Notes: a model not told the origin generated them from the sequence alone. DNA of 64,000 bases from an uncultured Alistipes sp. (GCA_905213895.1 CAJMKE010000012.1:30845-94844), one strand, 5' to 3'. Numbered from the stretch's first letter, positions 52,679 to 62,096 are shown. Program-made: numbers and translations.

Positions 52679-54211
52679 ATGAAACGTGAAGTAAGAGTTC
52701 GTTTTGCTCCGAGCCCGACGGGTCCGCTCCATATCGGCGGTGTCCGCACGGCTCTCTACAACTATCTGTTCGCACGCCACAATGGCGGAAAGATGATTCT
52801 GCGTATCGAGGATACCGATTCGCAGCGTTTCGTCGAGGGTGCGGAGGATTATATCATCGAGTCGCTCCGCTGGTGCGGCATCGAAATCGACGAGGGCGTC
52901 GGCTACGGCGGTCCTCACGCGCCGTACCGCCAGAGCGAGCGTCGCGAAATATATCTGAAATACGCCAAGCAACTCGTCGATGCGGGTTGGGCCTACTATG
53001 CGTTCGATACCGCTGCCGAACTCGACGCGCTGCGCAAGCAGGCGGAGGAGCGCGACGAGACGTTTGCCTACAATTACAGCGTCCGCACCGTGCTGCCGAC
53101 GTCGCTTTCGCTCTCCGCCGAGGAGGTCGAACAGCGTATAGCGCGCGGCGACATATGGGTCATCCGCTTCAAGATGCCGGAGAACGAGGTGGTTAAGATG
53201 CACGACCTCATCCGCGGCGATGTCGAGGTGAACACATCGACGCTCGACGACAAGGTGCTTTACAAGTCGGTCGATGCACTGCCGACATACCACCTCGCCA
53301 ATATCGTGGACGACCATCTGATGGAGATTTCGCACGTCATCCGCGGCGAGGAGTGGCTGCCGTCGCTGCCGCTGCACTATCTGCTCTACCGTGCGTTCGG
53401 CTGGACCGATACCCAGCCGGAGTTCGCGCACCTGCCGCTGCTGCTGAAACCTACTGGCGGCGGTAAACTGTCGAAGCGCGACGGCGACAAGATGGGATTC
53501 CCCGTATTCCCGCTCTACTGGGTTTCGCCTGCCGGAGATACGGCGCACGGCTACCGCGAGGACGGATATTTTCCGGAGGCGTTCATCAACATGCTCGCGC
53601 TGCTCGGCTGGAATCCGGGTACGGAGCAGGAGATATTCTCGATGCAGGAACTCATCGACGCTTTCTCGCTCGACCGCGTGTCGAAGTCGGGAGCGCGTTT
53701 CCAGCCCGACAAGGCGAAGTGGTTCAACGCACAGTACATGCACCACAAGACCGAAGCCGAACTCGCCGCGCTCTATCAGCCGATTCTGCGCGAACACGGC
53801 ATTGAGGTTTCGGACGAAACAGCGGGCAAGGTAGCAGGCATCATGAAGGAGCGTGCGACGTTCATTTCGGATTTGTGGGATTTGACGTCGTATTTCTTCA
53901 TCGCGCCGACCGAGTACGAGGAGAAGCAACTCAAAAAGTACTGGAAGGGCGAAAATCCGGCTCATCTCGCCGAACTGCGCGAGGTGCTGGCGGGCATCGA
54001 CGACTTCTCGCTGGAAAATACCGAACATATCGTCCATTCGTGGATTGAGGAGCGCGGCTACGGCATGGGACAAATCATGAACTCGCTGCGTCTCGCGCTC
54101 GTCGGTGCGGGCAAGGGACCGGGCATGTACGACGTAACGTCGTTCCTCGGCAAGGAGGAGACGCTGCGCCGCATCGACAGCCTTATAGCCGACGTAAAAC
54201 CTTTGGAATAG
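52679..54211 (+). CDS. gltX: Glutamate--tRNA ligase (510 aa)
   Basis: Charges tRNA(Glu). The HIGH motif is in RFAPSPTGPLHIGGVRTALY (about residues 7-26) and the KMSKS-type motif is KLSKRDGDK near 262. LRIEDTDSQRFVEGAEDYII (about 40-59) and AHGYREDGYFPEAFINMLAL (about 287-306) are also typical. The C-terminal anticodon-binding helices end in GPGMYDVTSFLGKEETLRRI. Full length. No second gltX or glnS is visible in the window. Confidence 0.95.
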   Translation: MKREVRVRFAPSPTGPLHIGGVRTALYNYLFARHNGGKMILRIEDTDSQRFVEGAEDYIIESLRWCGIEIDEGVGYGGPHAPYRQSERREIYLKYAKQLVDAGWAYYAFDTAAELDALRKQAEERDETFAYNYSVRTVLPTSLSLSAEEVEQRIARGDIWVIRFKMPENEVVKMHDLIRGDVEVNTSTLDDKVLYKSVDALPTYHLANIVDDHLMEISHVIRGEEWLPSLPLHYLLYRAFGWTDTQPEFAHLPLLLKPTGGGKLSKRDGDKMGFPVFPLYWVSPAGDTAHGYREDGYFPEAFINMLALLGWNPGTEQEIFSMQELIDAFSLDRVSKSGARFQPDKAKWFNAQYMHHKTEAELAALYQPILREHGIEVSDETAGKVAGIMKERATFISDLWDLTSYFFIAPTEYEEKQLKKYWKGENPAHLAELREVLAGIDDFSLENTEHIVHSWIEERGYGMGQIMNSLRLALVGAGKGPGMYDVTSFLGKEETLRRIDSLIADVKPLE

Positions 54212-54234
54212 ACAATTTGTATGACTGCCTCCCG

Positions 54235-54325
54235 AAGTCCCCCTCGCAGGAGGGGGATTTAGGGGGTGGGTAACATCCGTAAACGCGGCTTTGCCGCTAG
54301 ACCCGCGACCGTCGGCAACGATATA
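54235..54325. repeat. GGATTTAGGGGGTG dispersed element, copy 4
   Basis: GTCCCCCTC / GAGGGGGAT hairpin, TTAGGGGGTGGGTAACATCC, then ACGCGGCTTTGCCGCTAGAC. Nearly the same as copy 3. Confidence 0.85.
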
Positions 54326-54360
54326 ATCCGACTTGGTCGTGAAATCATTAAGAGACTATT

Positions 54361-55422
54361 ATGACTATTGAGCAAAATATCTGGGGTGTAACGCCCGAGG
54401 GCGAAGCCGTAATCATCTATACCATGCGCAATTCGCGCGGCAGCGAGGTGCAGGTGTGCAATATCGGAGCCGCGCTGGTGTCGGTGAAGTTCGCCGACCG
54501 CAACGGACATATCGACGATACGGTTCTGGGCTACCGCGACGCGTTGAGTTACATCGGCGACGGCGCGGCGAGCGGCAAATGCGTCGGTCGCGTCGCCAAC
54601 CGTATCGCGGGCGGCAAGATGACGGTCGAGGGCATCGAGTACTCGCTCGAAGTCAATAACGGAACGAACCACCTCCACGGCGGTACGAAGGGTTTCGCCA
54701 ACCGTCTGTGGGAGTCGCGCGTCGAGACCAACCGTGTGGTGTTCTCGCTGCTGTCGCCTGACGGCGACCAGTCCTATCCGCACGAACTGGCGGTGGAGGC
54801 GATATACGACTTTGACGACGAGGATTCGTTGGAGATAACGTTCCTCGCCAAGAGCGACGGCACCACGCCGGTGAACCTGACGAACCACGTGTACTGGAAT
54901 CTGTCGGGCGAGGGGAGCGGCAGGACGATTCTCGACCACGAACTGCATCTGAATGCGTCGCACGTTTTGGAGATGAACGCCGCGCAGATTCCTACGGGTC
55001 GTCTGCTCGACGTGAAGGGTACTCCGCAGGATTTTACGGGGTGGCGTCGGCTGGGCGACGACATAAACGCCGAGTTCAACCATATCCGCGATTTCCGCGG
55101 CTACGACCACTATTTCGTCGTGGACGGCTGGAAACCGAATATCCTCGGCGAGGTCGGCGAACTGCGCGACAGGGCGTCGGGACGCTGCGTGAAGATTCTG
55201 TCGTCGCAGGCGGGCTGCATGGTCTATACGGGCAACTGGCTTTCGGGCGGATGCCCCGTGACGAAGTCGGGCGGCAGGTATTGCGACTATGCGGGTGTCG
55301 CCATCGAGTGTCAGGGCTATCCCGATGCCGTCAATCATCCCGATTTCCCGTCGGTGCTGCTGCGCGAGGGCGAACTCTACTGCCAGAAAATCGTTTTCCG
55401 GCTCGGAACGTTCGGGGAGTAG
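54361..55422 (+). CDS. galM: Aldose 1-epimerase (353 aa)
   Basis: Interconverts alpha and beta anomers of aldoses. Motifs: GKCVGRVANRIAGGKMTVEG near 76, NGTNHLHGGTKGFANRLWE (catalytic His in HLHGG near 105), VNLTNHVYWNL with the second His near 178, and EVGELRDRASGR / YTGNW late. The catalytic Glu is likely the one in GVAIECQGYPDAVNHP. No signal peptide, so cytosolic. Ended by a strong hairpin at 55434. Confidence 0.93.
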   Translation: MTIEQNIWGVTPEGEAVIIYTMRNSRGSEVQVCNIGAALVSVKFADRNGHIDDTVLGYRDALSYIGDGAASGKCVGRVANRIAGGKMTVEGIEYSLEVNNGTNHLHGGTKGFANRLWESRVETNRVVFSLLSPDGDQSYPHELAVEAIYDFDDEDSLEITFLAKSDGTTPVNLTNHVYWNLSGEGSGRTILDHELHLNASHVLEMNAAQIPTGRLLDVKGTPQDFTGWRRLGDDINAEFNHIRDFRGYDHYFVVDGWKPNILGEVGELRDRASGRCVKILSSQAGCMVYTGNWLSGGCPVTKSGGRYCDYAGVAIECQGYPDAVNHPDFPSVLLREGELYCQKIVFRLGTFGE

Positions 55423-55433
55423 GGGAATCTGTT

Positions 55434-55460
55434 AAAAAGGACGCGATTCGCGTCCTTTTT
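55434..55460 (+). terminator. Terminator after galM
   Basis: Stem AAAAAGGACGCG / CGCGTCCTTTTT with an ATT loop. The next array begins at its last base. Confidence 0.9.
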
Positions 55461-55495
55461 CTTTAAGGACCTTAAAGTCCTTAAAGACTTTAACG
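55460..55495. repeat. 9-bp array, about 4 units
   Basis: Units TCTTTAAG, GACCTTAAA, GTCCTTAAA and GACTTTAAC, directly abutting the terminator. Confidence 0.92.
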
Positions 55496-55546
55496 GAAGA
55501 ACTCAAAAAACATCGCCCGCACCGTCGAAGTCAATGAAAAATTGCA

Positions 55547-55554
55547 TACCTTTG
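55547..55554 (+). promoter_or_regulatory. -7 element of pepD
   Basis: TACCTTTG, a TAnnTTTG match, about 60 bases before the ATG at 55617. No clear -33 box. Confidence 0.5.
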
Positions 55555-55616
55555 TAAAAGACACCGGAACCGTCGGGCGGCTGTGCCGCGGCGGTTTCTC
55601 TAATACCTATTATATT

Positions 55617-57074
55617 ATGGACAGAAATTTAAGTGCGCTCGAACCAGCGCTCGTTTGGAAACATTTCGCAGAGATTGCAAGAATACCGCGTCCGTCGCAT
55701 CACGAAGCGGCGATTCGCAAATATATAGTCGATTTCGCCGAGGCTCACGGTCTCGAACACTGCGTCGATGAGGCGGACAACGTGTATGTCCGCAAGCCGG
55801 CGACAGCAGGGATGGAGAACCGCAAGGGCATAATCCTGCAAGCCCACCTCGACATGGTGCCGCAGAAGAACAACGACAAGACGTTCGATTTCGAGAAAGA
55901 CCCTATCGACGCATACGTGGACGGCGAGTGGGTAACCGCCGACGGAACGACGCTGGGTGCCGACAACGGTATCGGCGTTGCATCGGCACTCGCGGTGTTG
56001 GAGGACGACACTATCGAGCATGGACCGATAGAGGCTCTCTTCACCGCCACCGAGGAGACGGGCATGGACGGCGCGTTCGGATTGAAGGCGGGGCTGCTCC
56101 GCGGCGACATCCTGCTCAATCTCGACTCCGAAACCGAGGGCGAACTCTATGTGGGCTGCGCCGGAGGGCTTGACGCGAACATCGAACTGCCTTACGTAGC
56201 CGAGCCGACGCCTGCGACCGGCTATAAGGCTTACAAAATAGAGGTCAAGGGATTGAAGGGCGGACACTCGGGAATCCAGATAGGTTACCAGCGTGCCAAC
56301 GCCAACCGCCTGCTGTTCCGTTTCCTGCTCCATACCGATATTCCGACGCTGTTATGCTCGGTGGACGGCGGCGGACTGCGCAATGCCATTCCGCGCGAAG
56401 CCGTCGCTACGGTTCTGGTCGGCGAGAGCGACGCGGCACGCTTCGAGAAAGAGGTTGCCGAGTTCTGCAAGACGGTAAATGCCGAGTTCGACGGCATCGA
56501 GGACGCAATCTCGGTTACGGCGGCTGCTGCCGACGCTCCGGCGAAGATGATTCCTGCCGAAACGGCGGCTAAACTCGCGAAAGCGGTTGTCGGCGCGCCT
56601 AACGGAGTGGTGAAGATGTCGATGGAGATGGAGGGTCTGGTGCAGACCTCGACCAATCTCGCCCGCGTCGTGTCGGACGGCGGGAGCGTGAAGATACAGT
56701 GCCTGCTGCGCAGTTCGGTGAACAGCGAGAAACACGCGCTCGGCGAAGCGATACGCGGCGTGTTCGAACTCGCGGGAGCGAAGGTCGCGCTCGAAGGCGA
56801 CTACGACGGCTGGAAACCGAACATGTCGTCGCCGATACTCCATGCGATGCTCGCGTCGTATGAAGCGTTGTTCGGCGCGAAACCGGCGGTAACCGCCATA
56901 CATGCGGGATTGGAGTGCGGAATCATCGGCGGAACATATCCGAACCTCGACATGATTTCGTTCGGACCGACAATCTGCTATCCCCACTCTCCGGACGAGA
57001 AGGTGAACATCGCTTCGGTCGGGAAGTTCTACCGCTTCCTGCTGCATACGCTCAAAAACGCTCCGTCGAAATAG
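55617..57074 (+). CDS. pepD: Aminoacyl-histidine dipeptidase, M20C (485 aa)
   Basis: Cytosolic zinc dipeptidase. ATG 55617 is used (MDRNLSALEPALVWKHFAEI); an earlier in-frame ATG lies at the promoter. Metal-site motifs: ILQAHLDMVPQKN near 80 (His, Asp), GADNGIGVASALAVLED near 118 (bridging Asp), TATEETGMDGAFG near 148 (catalytic Glu pair), LLNLDSETEGELYVGCAGG near 170, and AIHAGLECGIIGG near the C-terminus. GHSGIQIGYQRANANRLL marks the lid domain. Full length. Next gene starts two bases after its stop. Confidence 0.94.
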   Translation: MDRNLSALEPALVWKHFAEIARIPRPSHHEAAIRKYIVDFAEAHGLEHCVDEADNVYVRKPATAGMENRKGIILQAHLDMVPQKNNDKTFDFEKDPIDAYVDGEWVTADGTTLGADNGIGVASALAVLEDDTIEHGPIEALFTATEETGMDGAFGLKAGLLRGDILLNLDSETEGELYVGCAGGLDANIELPYVAEPTPATGYKAYKIEVKGLKGGHSGIQIGYQRANANRLLFRFLLHTDIPTLLCSVDGGGLRNAIPREAVATVLVGESDAARFEKEVAEFCKTVNAEFDGIEDAISVTAAAADAPAKMIPAETAAKLAKAVVGAPNGVVKMSMEMEGLVQTSTNLARVVSDGGSVKIQCLLRSSVNSEKHALGEAIRGVFELAGAKVALEGDYDGWKPNMSSPILHAMLASYEALFGAKPAVTAIHAGLECGIIGGTYPNLDMISFGPTICYPHSPDEKVNIASVGKFYRFLLHTLKNAPSK

Positions 57075-57075
57075 C

Positions 57076-58044
57076 ATGGCAGCCGAAGTCAGGGATTTGA
57101 CCGACCGCTGGTTCGTCATCGTGAATCCGGTCGCGGGGTCGGGACGCGGACTGATTGACTTTCCGCAGATTTCCAGACTGCTGCGCAACGACGACATACG
57201 CCACGACGCGGTCTTCACGGAGCATAAGCACCACGCTACGGAACTTACCGTAACGGCAGCCAACCAAGGCTACCGCCGCATAATCGTCATCGGCGGCGAC
57301 GGTACGCTGAACGAGGTCGTGAACGGACTTTTCATCCAGAAAGCCGTCGAACCTTGCGAAATACTGCTGGCGGTAATCGCCGTCGGCACGGGCAACGACT
57401 GGGTGCGCACGTTCGGCATTCCGCAGCACTATTCGGAGGCGATACGCGCGATACGCGAGGAACGCTCGTTCTTGCAGGATGTCGGCACGGTTACCTACAC
57501 CGAGTCGCACTATACGCAGACACGCTATATGGCGAACGTCGCGGGACTGGGCTTCGACGCGCATGTCATATCGACGTTCAACCACCTGAAAATGAAAGGT
57601 TACAAGGGCGGCTGGATGTATCTGTACAGCATACTGAAATCCTATTTCCGCTACAAGTCGTCGGGCGCGCGAATATGGGTGGACGACGAGGTCGTGTTCA
57701 ATGACCTGATGTTCAGCCTCGCCATCGGTATCTGCAAGTACAACGGCGGCGGAGTGCAGCAGTTGCCGAACGCTCTGGCGGACGACGGACTGCTCGACTT
57801 GACAATCATACGACCGGTTCACTGGTGGCACATTGTCTTCCGGCTCAAAAAACTGTTCAACGGCGACATCTACCAAATCGGACACGTCATTCATGCGCAG
57901 GGACGCAAGGTGAAAATAGAGGCGGCACCGTCGATACAACTCGAAACCGACGGCGAACTGATGGGCGGGACGCCGGTCGAGGTCAACATACGCCAGCGGG
58001 CGATACGCGTGGTCGTTACACGCGAGTTTCTCGGTGAAGATTAA
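57076..58044 (+). CDS. Diacylglycerol/lipid kinase family protein (322 aa)
   Basis: DAGK-catalytic-domain protein of the YegS/DgkB group. WFVIVNPVAGSGRGLIDFPQ (residues 12-31) is the phosphate loop, VIGGDGTLNEVVNGLF near 75 the GGDGT motif, and AVIAVGTGNDWVRTFGIP near 100 the second nucleotide motif. DDGLLDLTII near 238 is also typical. It probably phosphorylates a lipid or sphingoid base at the membrane; the exact lipid is unknown. Terminator at 58048. Confidence 0.9.
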   Translation: MAAEVRDLTDRWFVIVNPVAGSGRGLIDFPQISRLLRNDDIRHDAVFTEHKHHATELTVTAANQGYRRIIVIGGDGTLNEVVNGLFIQKAVEPCEILLAVIAVGTGNDWVRTFGIPQHYSEAIRAIREERSFLQDVGTVTYTESHYTQTRYMANVAGLGFDAHVISTFNHLKMKGYKGGWMYLYSILKSYFRYKSSGARIWVDDEVVFNDLMFSLAIGICKYNGGGVQQLPNALADDGLLDLTIIRPVHWWHIVFRLKKLFNGDIYQIGHVIHAQGRKVKIEAAPSIQLETDGELMGGTPVEVNIRQRAIRVVVTREFLGED

Positions 58045-58047
58045 GCG

Positions 58048-58073
58048 AAAGCCCTGCGGAAGCGGGGCTTTTC
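58048..58073 (+). terminator. Terminator after lipid kinase gene
   Basis: AAAGCCCTGC / GCGGGGCTTT with one G-U pair and a four-base loop, then TT. Confidence 0.75.
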
Positions 58074-58086
58074 CGTTGAGGGAGAG

Positions 58087-58121
58087 TTAAGGTCCTTAAC
58101 GACCTTAAAGACTTTAAGGAC
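58087..58121. repeat. 9-bp array, about 4 units
   Basis: Units GTCCTTAAC, GACCTTAAA, GACTTTAAG and a final GACTTTTTT, 14 bases beyond the terminator. Confidence 0.92.
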
Positions 58122-58163
58122 TTTTTTGCACTTACGACATTTTTGCGTATCTTCGCGCCCGAA

Positions 58164-58271
58164 ATAAGGGGTGCTGCCTGCTGTGCGGGCGGCTGAGATT
58201 ATACCCATCGTACCGGATACGGGTAATGCCGAAACCGGGAGCGCAAGCATAATCACATATTGTACCCCTTT
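58164..58271 (+). promoter_or_regulatory. TPP (thiamine pyrophosphate) riboswitch
   Basis: Closing stem AAGGGGT (58166-58172) pairs with ACCCCTT (58264-58270). Between lie the conserved GGCTGAGATTATACCC (pyrimidine-binding arm), then TACCGGATACGGGTAATGCC (usually ACCTGATCTGGATAATGCC) and GAAACCGGGA of the pyrophosphate-binding arm. It controls the thiamine uptake genes that follow, presumably switching them off when TPP is bound. Structural match is strong. Confidence 0.93.
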
Positions 58272-58297
58272 TCAAACTGTTTAATTTATAAAAAGTT

Positions 58298-60553
58298 ATG
58301 AAAAGGATTTTTTTCTTATTGGGTGCGGGAGCATTCGCTCTCTCCGCAACGGGCGCGGCATCGGCGCAGCAACGGATGCAGAATCAGCAGCAGGATTCGG
58401 TTTCGATGTATGAAATCCAGCAGGTGGAGGTTACCGCGACGCGCGCCAAGCGTCATACGCCGTCCGCCCACACCGACCTTTCGCACGACGAAATCGTCCG
58501 CGGCAGTTACGCGCTCGATATTCCGTCGGTGCTGGCTCTCACACCGTCGATGATTGCGACGAACGAAACCGGTATCGGAATCGGCGGAACGTCGATACGT
58601 CTGCGCGGTACGGATGCCACGCGATTGAACGTAACGGTGAACGGCGTGCCGGTCAACAATCCCGATTCCCACTCTGTCTACTGGTACGATACGCCCGACC
58701 TGCTTTCGTCGGTCGGCTCGATACAGATTCAGCGCGGCGCAGGCACTTCGACCAACGGTACGGGTGCTTTCGGAGGTGCGATAAACATGACGACCGACGC
58801 TCTGTCGCCCGATTTCGGCGGTACGGCTTCGATGTCCTACGGTTCGTACAATACCAACAAGCAGGCGGTGAACATCACGTCTGGACTTATCCGCAACCAC
58901 TGGGTCGTGGATGCGCGTCTGTCGCATATCGGTTCCGACGGCTATGTGGAGCGCGGTGCTACGGACCTGAAATCATACATGCTCCAAGGCGCGTACTACA
59001 ACTCCGGCACGATGGTGAAACTCATCTCGTTCGGCGGCAAGGCGAAGACCTACCTTACGTATAACGGCGTGTCGAAAGAGGATATGGAGCGTTACGGACG
59101 TCGTTACCACGACAGCGGACAGTACAAGACGTCGGACGGTCCGTTCACGCTCGCCGACGGCACGCATGTCGCGTATTACGACGATAATACCGACAACTAT
59201 CTGCAAATCAACAACCAGTTGCTCGTCAGCCACCGTTTCAACGACAAGTGGGCGTTGAACGTTACGGGATTCTACACCTACGGCTACGGCTACTACAAGC
59301 AGTATAAGGACGACGCATGGGTTGTCGGTTACGACAATCTGAATCTCGGCGACGACCTCGCCCAGTCCGACCTTATCCGCCGCAAGGTGATGCGCAACCA
59401 TACGGGCGGTCTGAATGCCGCCGGACAATATTCGTCGAAGAGACTGGATTTGGTCTTCGGCGGTTCGTGGAGCATGTACGCATGCCCGCACTGGGGTACG
59501 CTCGAATGGGTGGACGGCGTTGCGGACAAGTCGCTGTACGACGACAAGATATGGTACGACAACGACGTGCGCAAGCAGGACGCCAACGTATTCGCCAAGG
59601 CGAACTGGAACATTTTCAAGGGATTCTACCTCTTCGCCGACATGCAGTACCGCTATGTCCACTATAAGGCGTGGGGTACGAACGACAATTATGACTGGGA
59701 AGAGTATGCGATGCAGCCGGTCGATGTTAACGAGAAGTACCACTTCTTCAATCCGCACGCAGGCATCAACTACGAACTCGGCAAGCACCATTCGTTCTAC
59801 TTCTCGTTCGCCGTGGCGCACAAGGAGCCGACGCGCAACGACTTCACCGACCGTTACCTCTTCTCCGGACTGGAAGGCAAGCCGAAAGCGGAGCGGATGT
59901 TCGACTATGAGTTGGGCTACCGTCTGTCATACGACATAGTCGATGCGGGCATCAACCTCTATTATATGGACTACCGCAACCAACTGGTTCATACGGGACT
60001 GGTGAACGAAGGCGGCGACAACCTCAATATCAACGTTCCCGACAGTTACCGCCGCGGTATCGAACTCACGCTCTCGGTGCGTCCGACCAAGTGGTTTACG
60101 TTCGGTGCGAACGCGACGTTCAGCCAGAACCGCATCGAGAACTATATCGAGAATATAGGCGGCAAGGAGTTCGCCATGGGAACTCGGACGATTGCCTACT
60201 CGCCGAACGTCATCGCCGGTACGGTATTCGATTTCCACGTCAAGGGATTTCAGGCGGTACTCCAAACGCAGTACGTCGGCAAGCAGTACCTTACCAACGG
60301 CAATTACGAGGATTTGACGCTCGACCGCTACTGCGTAAGCAACCTCGATTTGTCGTATACGCTGCGGACGAAGCGTGTCAAGAGCGTGAGATTCGGAGTT
60401 TCGCTCAACAACCTGTTCAACACCGAGTATTGCAGCAACGGCTACGGCGGCTCGTGGCTCGAAGGCGATACGCTTGCCAGTCGCGGCTCGTGGGCGAACT
60501 ACTTCCCTCAGGCTCCGTTCAACGTGCTGGCGAACGTAACGTTGAATTTTTAA
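58298..60553 (+). CDS. TonB-dependent receptor for thiamine or a precursor (751 aa)
   Basis: Outer-membrane transporter directly under a TPP riboswitch. Signal peptide 1-24 (ending in ASA). Unlike the receptor at 8156 it has no carboxypeptidase-like extension. A TonB-box-like region (QQVEVTATRAKRHTPSA) leads to the plug (ALDIPSVLALTPSMIATNET; GAGTSTNGTGAFGGAINMTT) and a barrel ending in NVLANVTLNF. The riboswitch and the PnuT-like gene downstream make thiamine or a related compound the likely substrate, as described for Bacteroidetes thiamine uptake. That is inference from context. Confidence 0.9.
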   Translation: MKRIFFLLGAGAFALSATGAASAQQRMQNQQQDSVSMYEIQQVEVTATRAKRHTPSAHTDLSHDEIVRGSYALDIPSVLALTPSMIATNETGIGIGGTSIRLRGTDATRLNVTVNGVPVNNPDSHSVYWYDTPDLLSSVGSIQIQRGAGTSTNGTGAFGGAINMTTDALSPDFGGTASMSYGSYNTNKQAVNITSGLIRNHWVVDARLSHIGSDGYVERGATDLKSYMLQGAYYNSGTMVKLISFGGKAKTYLTYNGVSKEDMERYGRRYHDSGQYKTSDGPFTLADGTHVAYYDDNTDNYLQINNQLLVSHRFNDKWALNVTGFYTYGYGYYKQYKDDAWVVGYDNLNLGDDLAQSDLIRRKVMRNHTGGLNAAGQYSSKRLDLVFGGSWSMYACPHWGTLEWVDGVADKSLYDDKIWYDNDVRKQDANVFAKANWNIFKGFYLFADMQYRYVHYKAWGTNDNYDWEEYAMQPVDVNEKYHFFNPHAGINYELGKHHSFYFSFAVAHKEPTRNDFTDRYLFSGLEGKPKAERMFDYELGYRLSYDIVDAGINLYYMDYRNQLVHTGLVNEGGDNLNINVPDSYRRGIELTLSVRPTKWFTFGANATFSQNRIENYIENIGGKEFAMGTRTIAYSPNVIAGTVFDFHVKGFQAVLQTQYVGKQYLTNGNYEDLTLDRYCVSNLDLSYTLRTKRVKSVRFGVSLNNLFNTEYCSNGYGGSWLEGDTLASRGSWANYFPQAPFNVLANVTLNF

Positions 60554-60563
60554 TGCGACCAAT

Positions 60564-60679
60564 CGTCATCCTGAATGTAGCGAAAAATTTGGAATCGGTA
60601 TAAACGGATTTTGATTCGTCATTCTGAGCGTAGCGAAGAATCTAATAAAAACAGATGTTTCGCTACGCTCAACATGACG
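60564..60679. repeat. REP-like palindromes, GTCATTCTGAGC type, copy 3 (double)
   Basis: A half-site (CGTCATCCTGAATGTAGCGA, 60564 on) is followed by a full palindrome from 60617 (CGTCATTCTGAGCGTAGCGA) to 60679 (TTTCGCTACGCTCAACATGA). It lies between the receptor and the PnuT-like gene and may tune expression between them. Confidence 0.85.
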
Positions 60680-60700
60680 CGATGATAATGATTTTTTACT

Positions 60701-61285
60701 ATGGACTATAAACTCCTGCTTCAAGCAATCGGCGTTGCGCTCGGACTGCTCTATCTGTGGCTGGAATACCGCGCCAACATATATCTGTGGATTGTCGGAC
60801 TGATAATGCCCGTCGTCCACGGCGTACTCTATTTCAAGTCGGGACTTTACGCCGACTGCTCGATGCAGGTGTACTATGTCCTCGCCGGACTGTACGGACT
60901 CGCGGTGTGGCACCGCCGCTCGTCGGACGCGAAAAAGAGCGCGTCGGCGGACATCGCACCCACTCCGGTTCGCCTGATTGCTCCGCTTGCGGCGGTATAC
61001 GCGGCGGTGCATGTGGCGATATACTTCTTCCTCGTGCGCTTCACCGACAGCAGCGTGCCTTTCTGGGATTCGATGACTACGGCGATGAGCATCGTCGCGA
61101 TGTGGATGCTCTCGCGCAAATATATCGAGCAGTGGGGCGTGTGGCTCGTCGTGGACGTCATCACGGCGGCTCTGTACGTATATAAGGGCATACCGCTGAC
61201 GGCTGCTCTGTACGCCCTCTATTCGGTGCTTGCTATCGTCGGATATGTCAGGTGGCTGCGCATATATCGCGGAGTGGCACACTGA
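60701..61285 (+). CDS. PnuT-like (PnuC family) thiamine transporter (194 aa)
   Basis: Inner-membrane facilitator with about seven membrane helices. WLEYRANIYLWIVGLIMPVV near 21-40 and FFLVRFTDSSVPFWDSMTTA near 107-126 are PnuC-family segments. VVDVITAALYVYKGI near 150 is also typical. PnuC proteins import vitamins that are trapped by phosphorylation; family members under TPP control are thiamine transporters (PnuT). No thiamine kinase follows in the window, so trapping must use a gene elsewhere. Confidence 0.9.
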   Translation: MDYKLLLQAIGVALGLLYLWLEYRANIYLWIVGLIMPVVHGVLYFKSGLYADCSMQVYYVLAGLYGLAVWHRRSSDAKKSASADIAPTPVRLIAPLAAVYAAVHVAIYFFLVRFTDSSVPFWDSMTTAMSIVAMWMLSRKYIEQWGVWLVVDVITAALYVYKGIPLTAALYALYSVLAIVGYVRWLRIYRGVAH

Positions 61286-61336
61286 TTGCATTTCATTGCG
61301 TAACGAAATTTGAACCAGTATTAAAAATATTACGCA

Positions 61337-61915
61337 ATGAAAAGAATTTTACTGACTGTGTCGGTAGCGGCACTTTCGATTTTGAGCATCGCCGGATGCT
61401 CGCAGCAGGCGAAATGGAACAGACAGGAGCGTCAGGCGATGCGCAATCTCCTGCGCGACTATCGCGAGATGGTCTATCTCAACGACCTTACGGATGCCGA
61501 ATACATGTTGTTCTCGGACAACGTGGCGGCGAATATCGAGGAGGACTATCCGGTCTACACCACGTTCATTCAGATGCCGGGCGTGAACGACACCGTGCAG
61601 GTGTATGTCGTAACGACGATTGTCGAGGAACTCGACACCGACGCCCGCAACATGCGCCATATCTATCCTTACCAGTATCTCGTCAGCAACAATGTCCTGC
61701 CGTCGGGTCTCGACCGCTCGCAGCAGAACGCGTTCTACAACTGTCTGTCGCAGAAGGTCAATAATACCTATCCGACAGTCAATGCGTTCGTGAATGCCGT
61801 GATGAACGACACTACCTCGACGTCGCAGATTTCGCGCTTGCAGCAGCAGTGCGCCGCCGACCTGTTCGACTGGACGGTGGAGGTGATAGAGGTTACCGAA
61901 GTCGGCGGAAACTAA
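61337..61915 (+). CDS. Lipoprotein of unknown function (192 aa)
   Basis: MKRILLTVSVAALSILSIAG followed by Cys marks a lipoprotein. The mature protein is helical and polar: RQERQAMRNLLRDYREMVYL, MLFSDNVAANIEEDYPVYTT, QVYVVTTIVEELDTDARNMR and a Gln-rich end near QISRLQQQCAADLFDW. I do not recognise the family. It follows the thiamine genes after 51 bases in the same direction but is not obviously related to them. Ended by a strong terminator at 61938. Confidence 0.75.
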   Translation: MKRILLTVSVAALSILSIAGCSQQAKWNRQERQAMRNLLRDYREMVYLNDLTDAEYMLFSDNVAANIEEDYPVYTTFIQMPGVNDTVQVYVVTTIVEELDTDARNMRHIYPYQYLVSNNVLPSGLDRSQQNAFYNCLSQKVNNTYPTVNAFVNAVMNDTTSTSQISRLQQQCAADLFDWTVEVIEVTEVGGN

Positions 61916-61937
61916 CGGCACGCTTCGACAATACCCG

Positions 61938-61974
61938 ACGCCCGACCTTATAAAAAAGGTCGGGCGTTTTTTTG
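61938..61974 (+). terminator. Intrinsic terminator
   Basis: ACGCCCGACCTT / AAGGTCGGGCGT with a six-base loop and T7. Confidence 0.93.
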
Positions 61975-61981
61975 CGCTCTG

Positions 61982-62021
61982 CTAACGACCTTAAAGATTT
62001 TAAGGACTTTAAGGTCCCTAA
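61982..62021. repeat. 9-bp array, about 4.5 units
   Basis: Units GACCTTAAA, GATTTTAAG, GACTTTAAG and GTCCCTAAT, eight bases beyond the terminator. Confidence 0.9.
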
Positions 62022-62073
62022 TCTCTCTTACCCTCCCCTGCAAAAAAATGCGATTTTTTTACACCGTCTTCTT

Positions 62074-62096
62074 AACTTTCCGCGTTATCATACGTC
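62074..62096 (+). promoter_or_regulatory. Possible ECF-type autoregulated promoter
   Basis: AAC (62074-62076), 16 bases, CGTC (62093-62096), the spacing and core bases of many ECF sigma promoters, 25 bases before the sigma gene. No TAnnTTTG box is seen here. Tentative. Confidence 0.4.
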
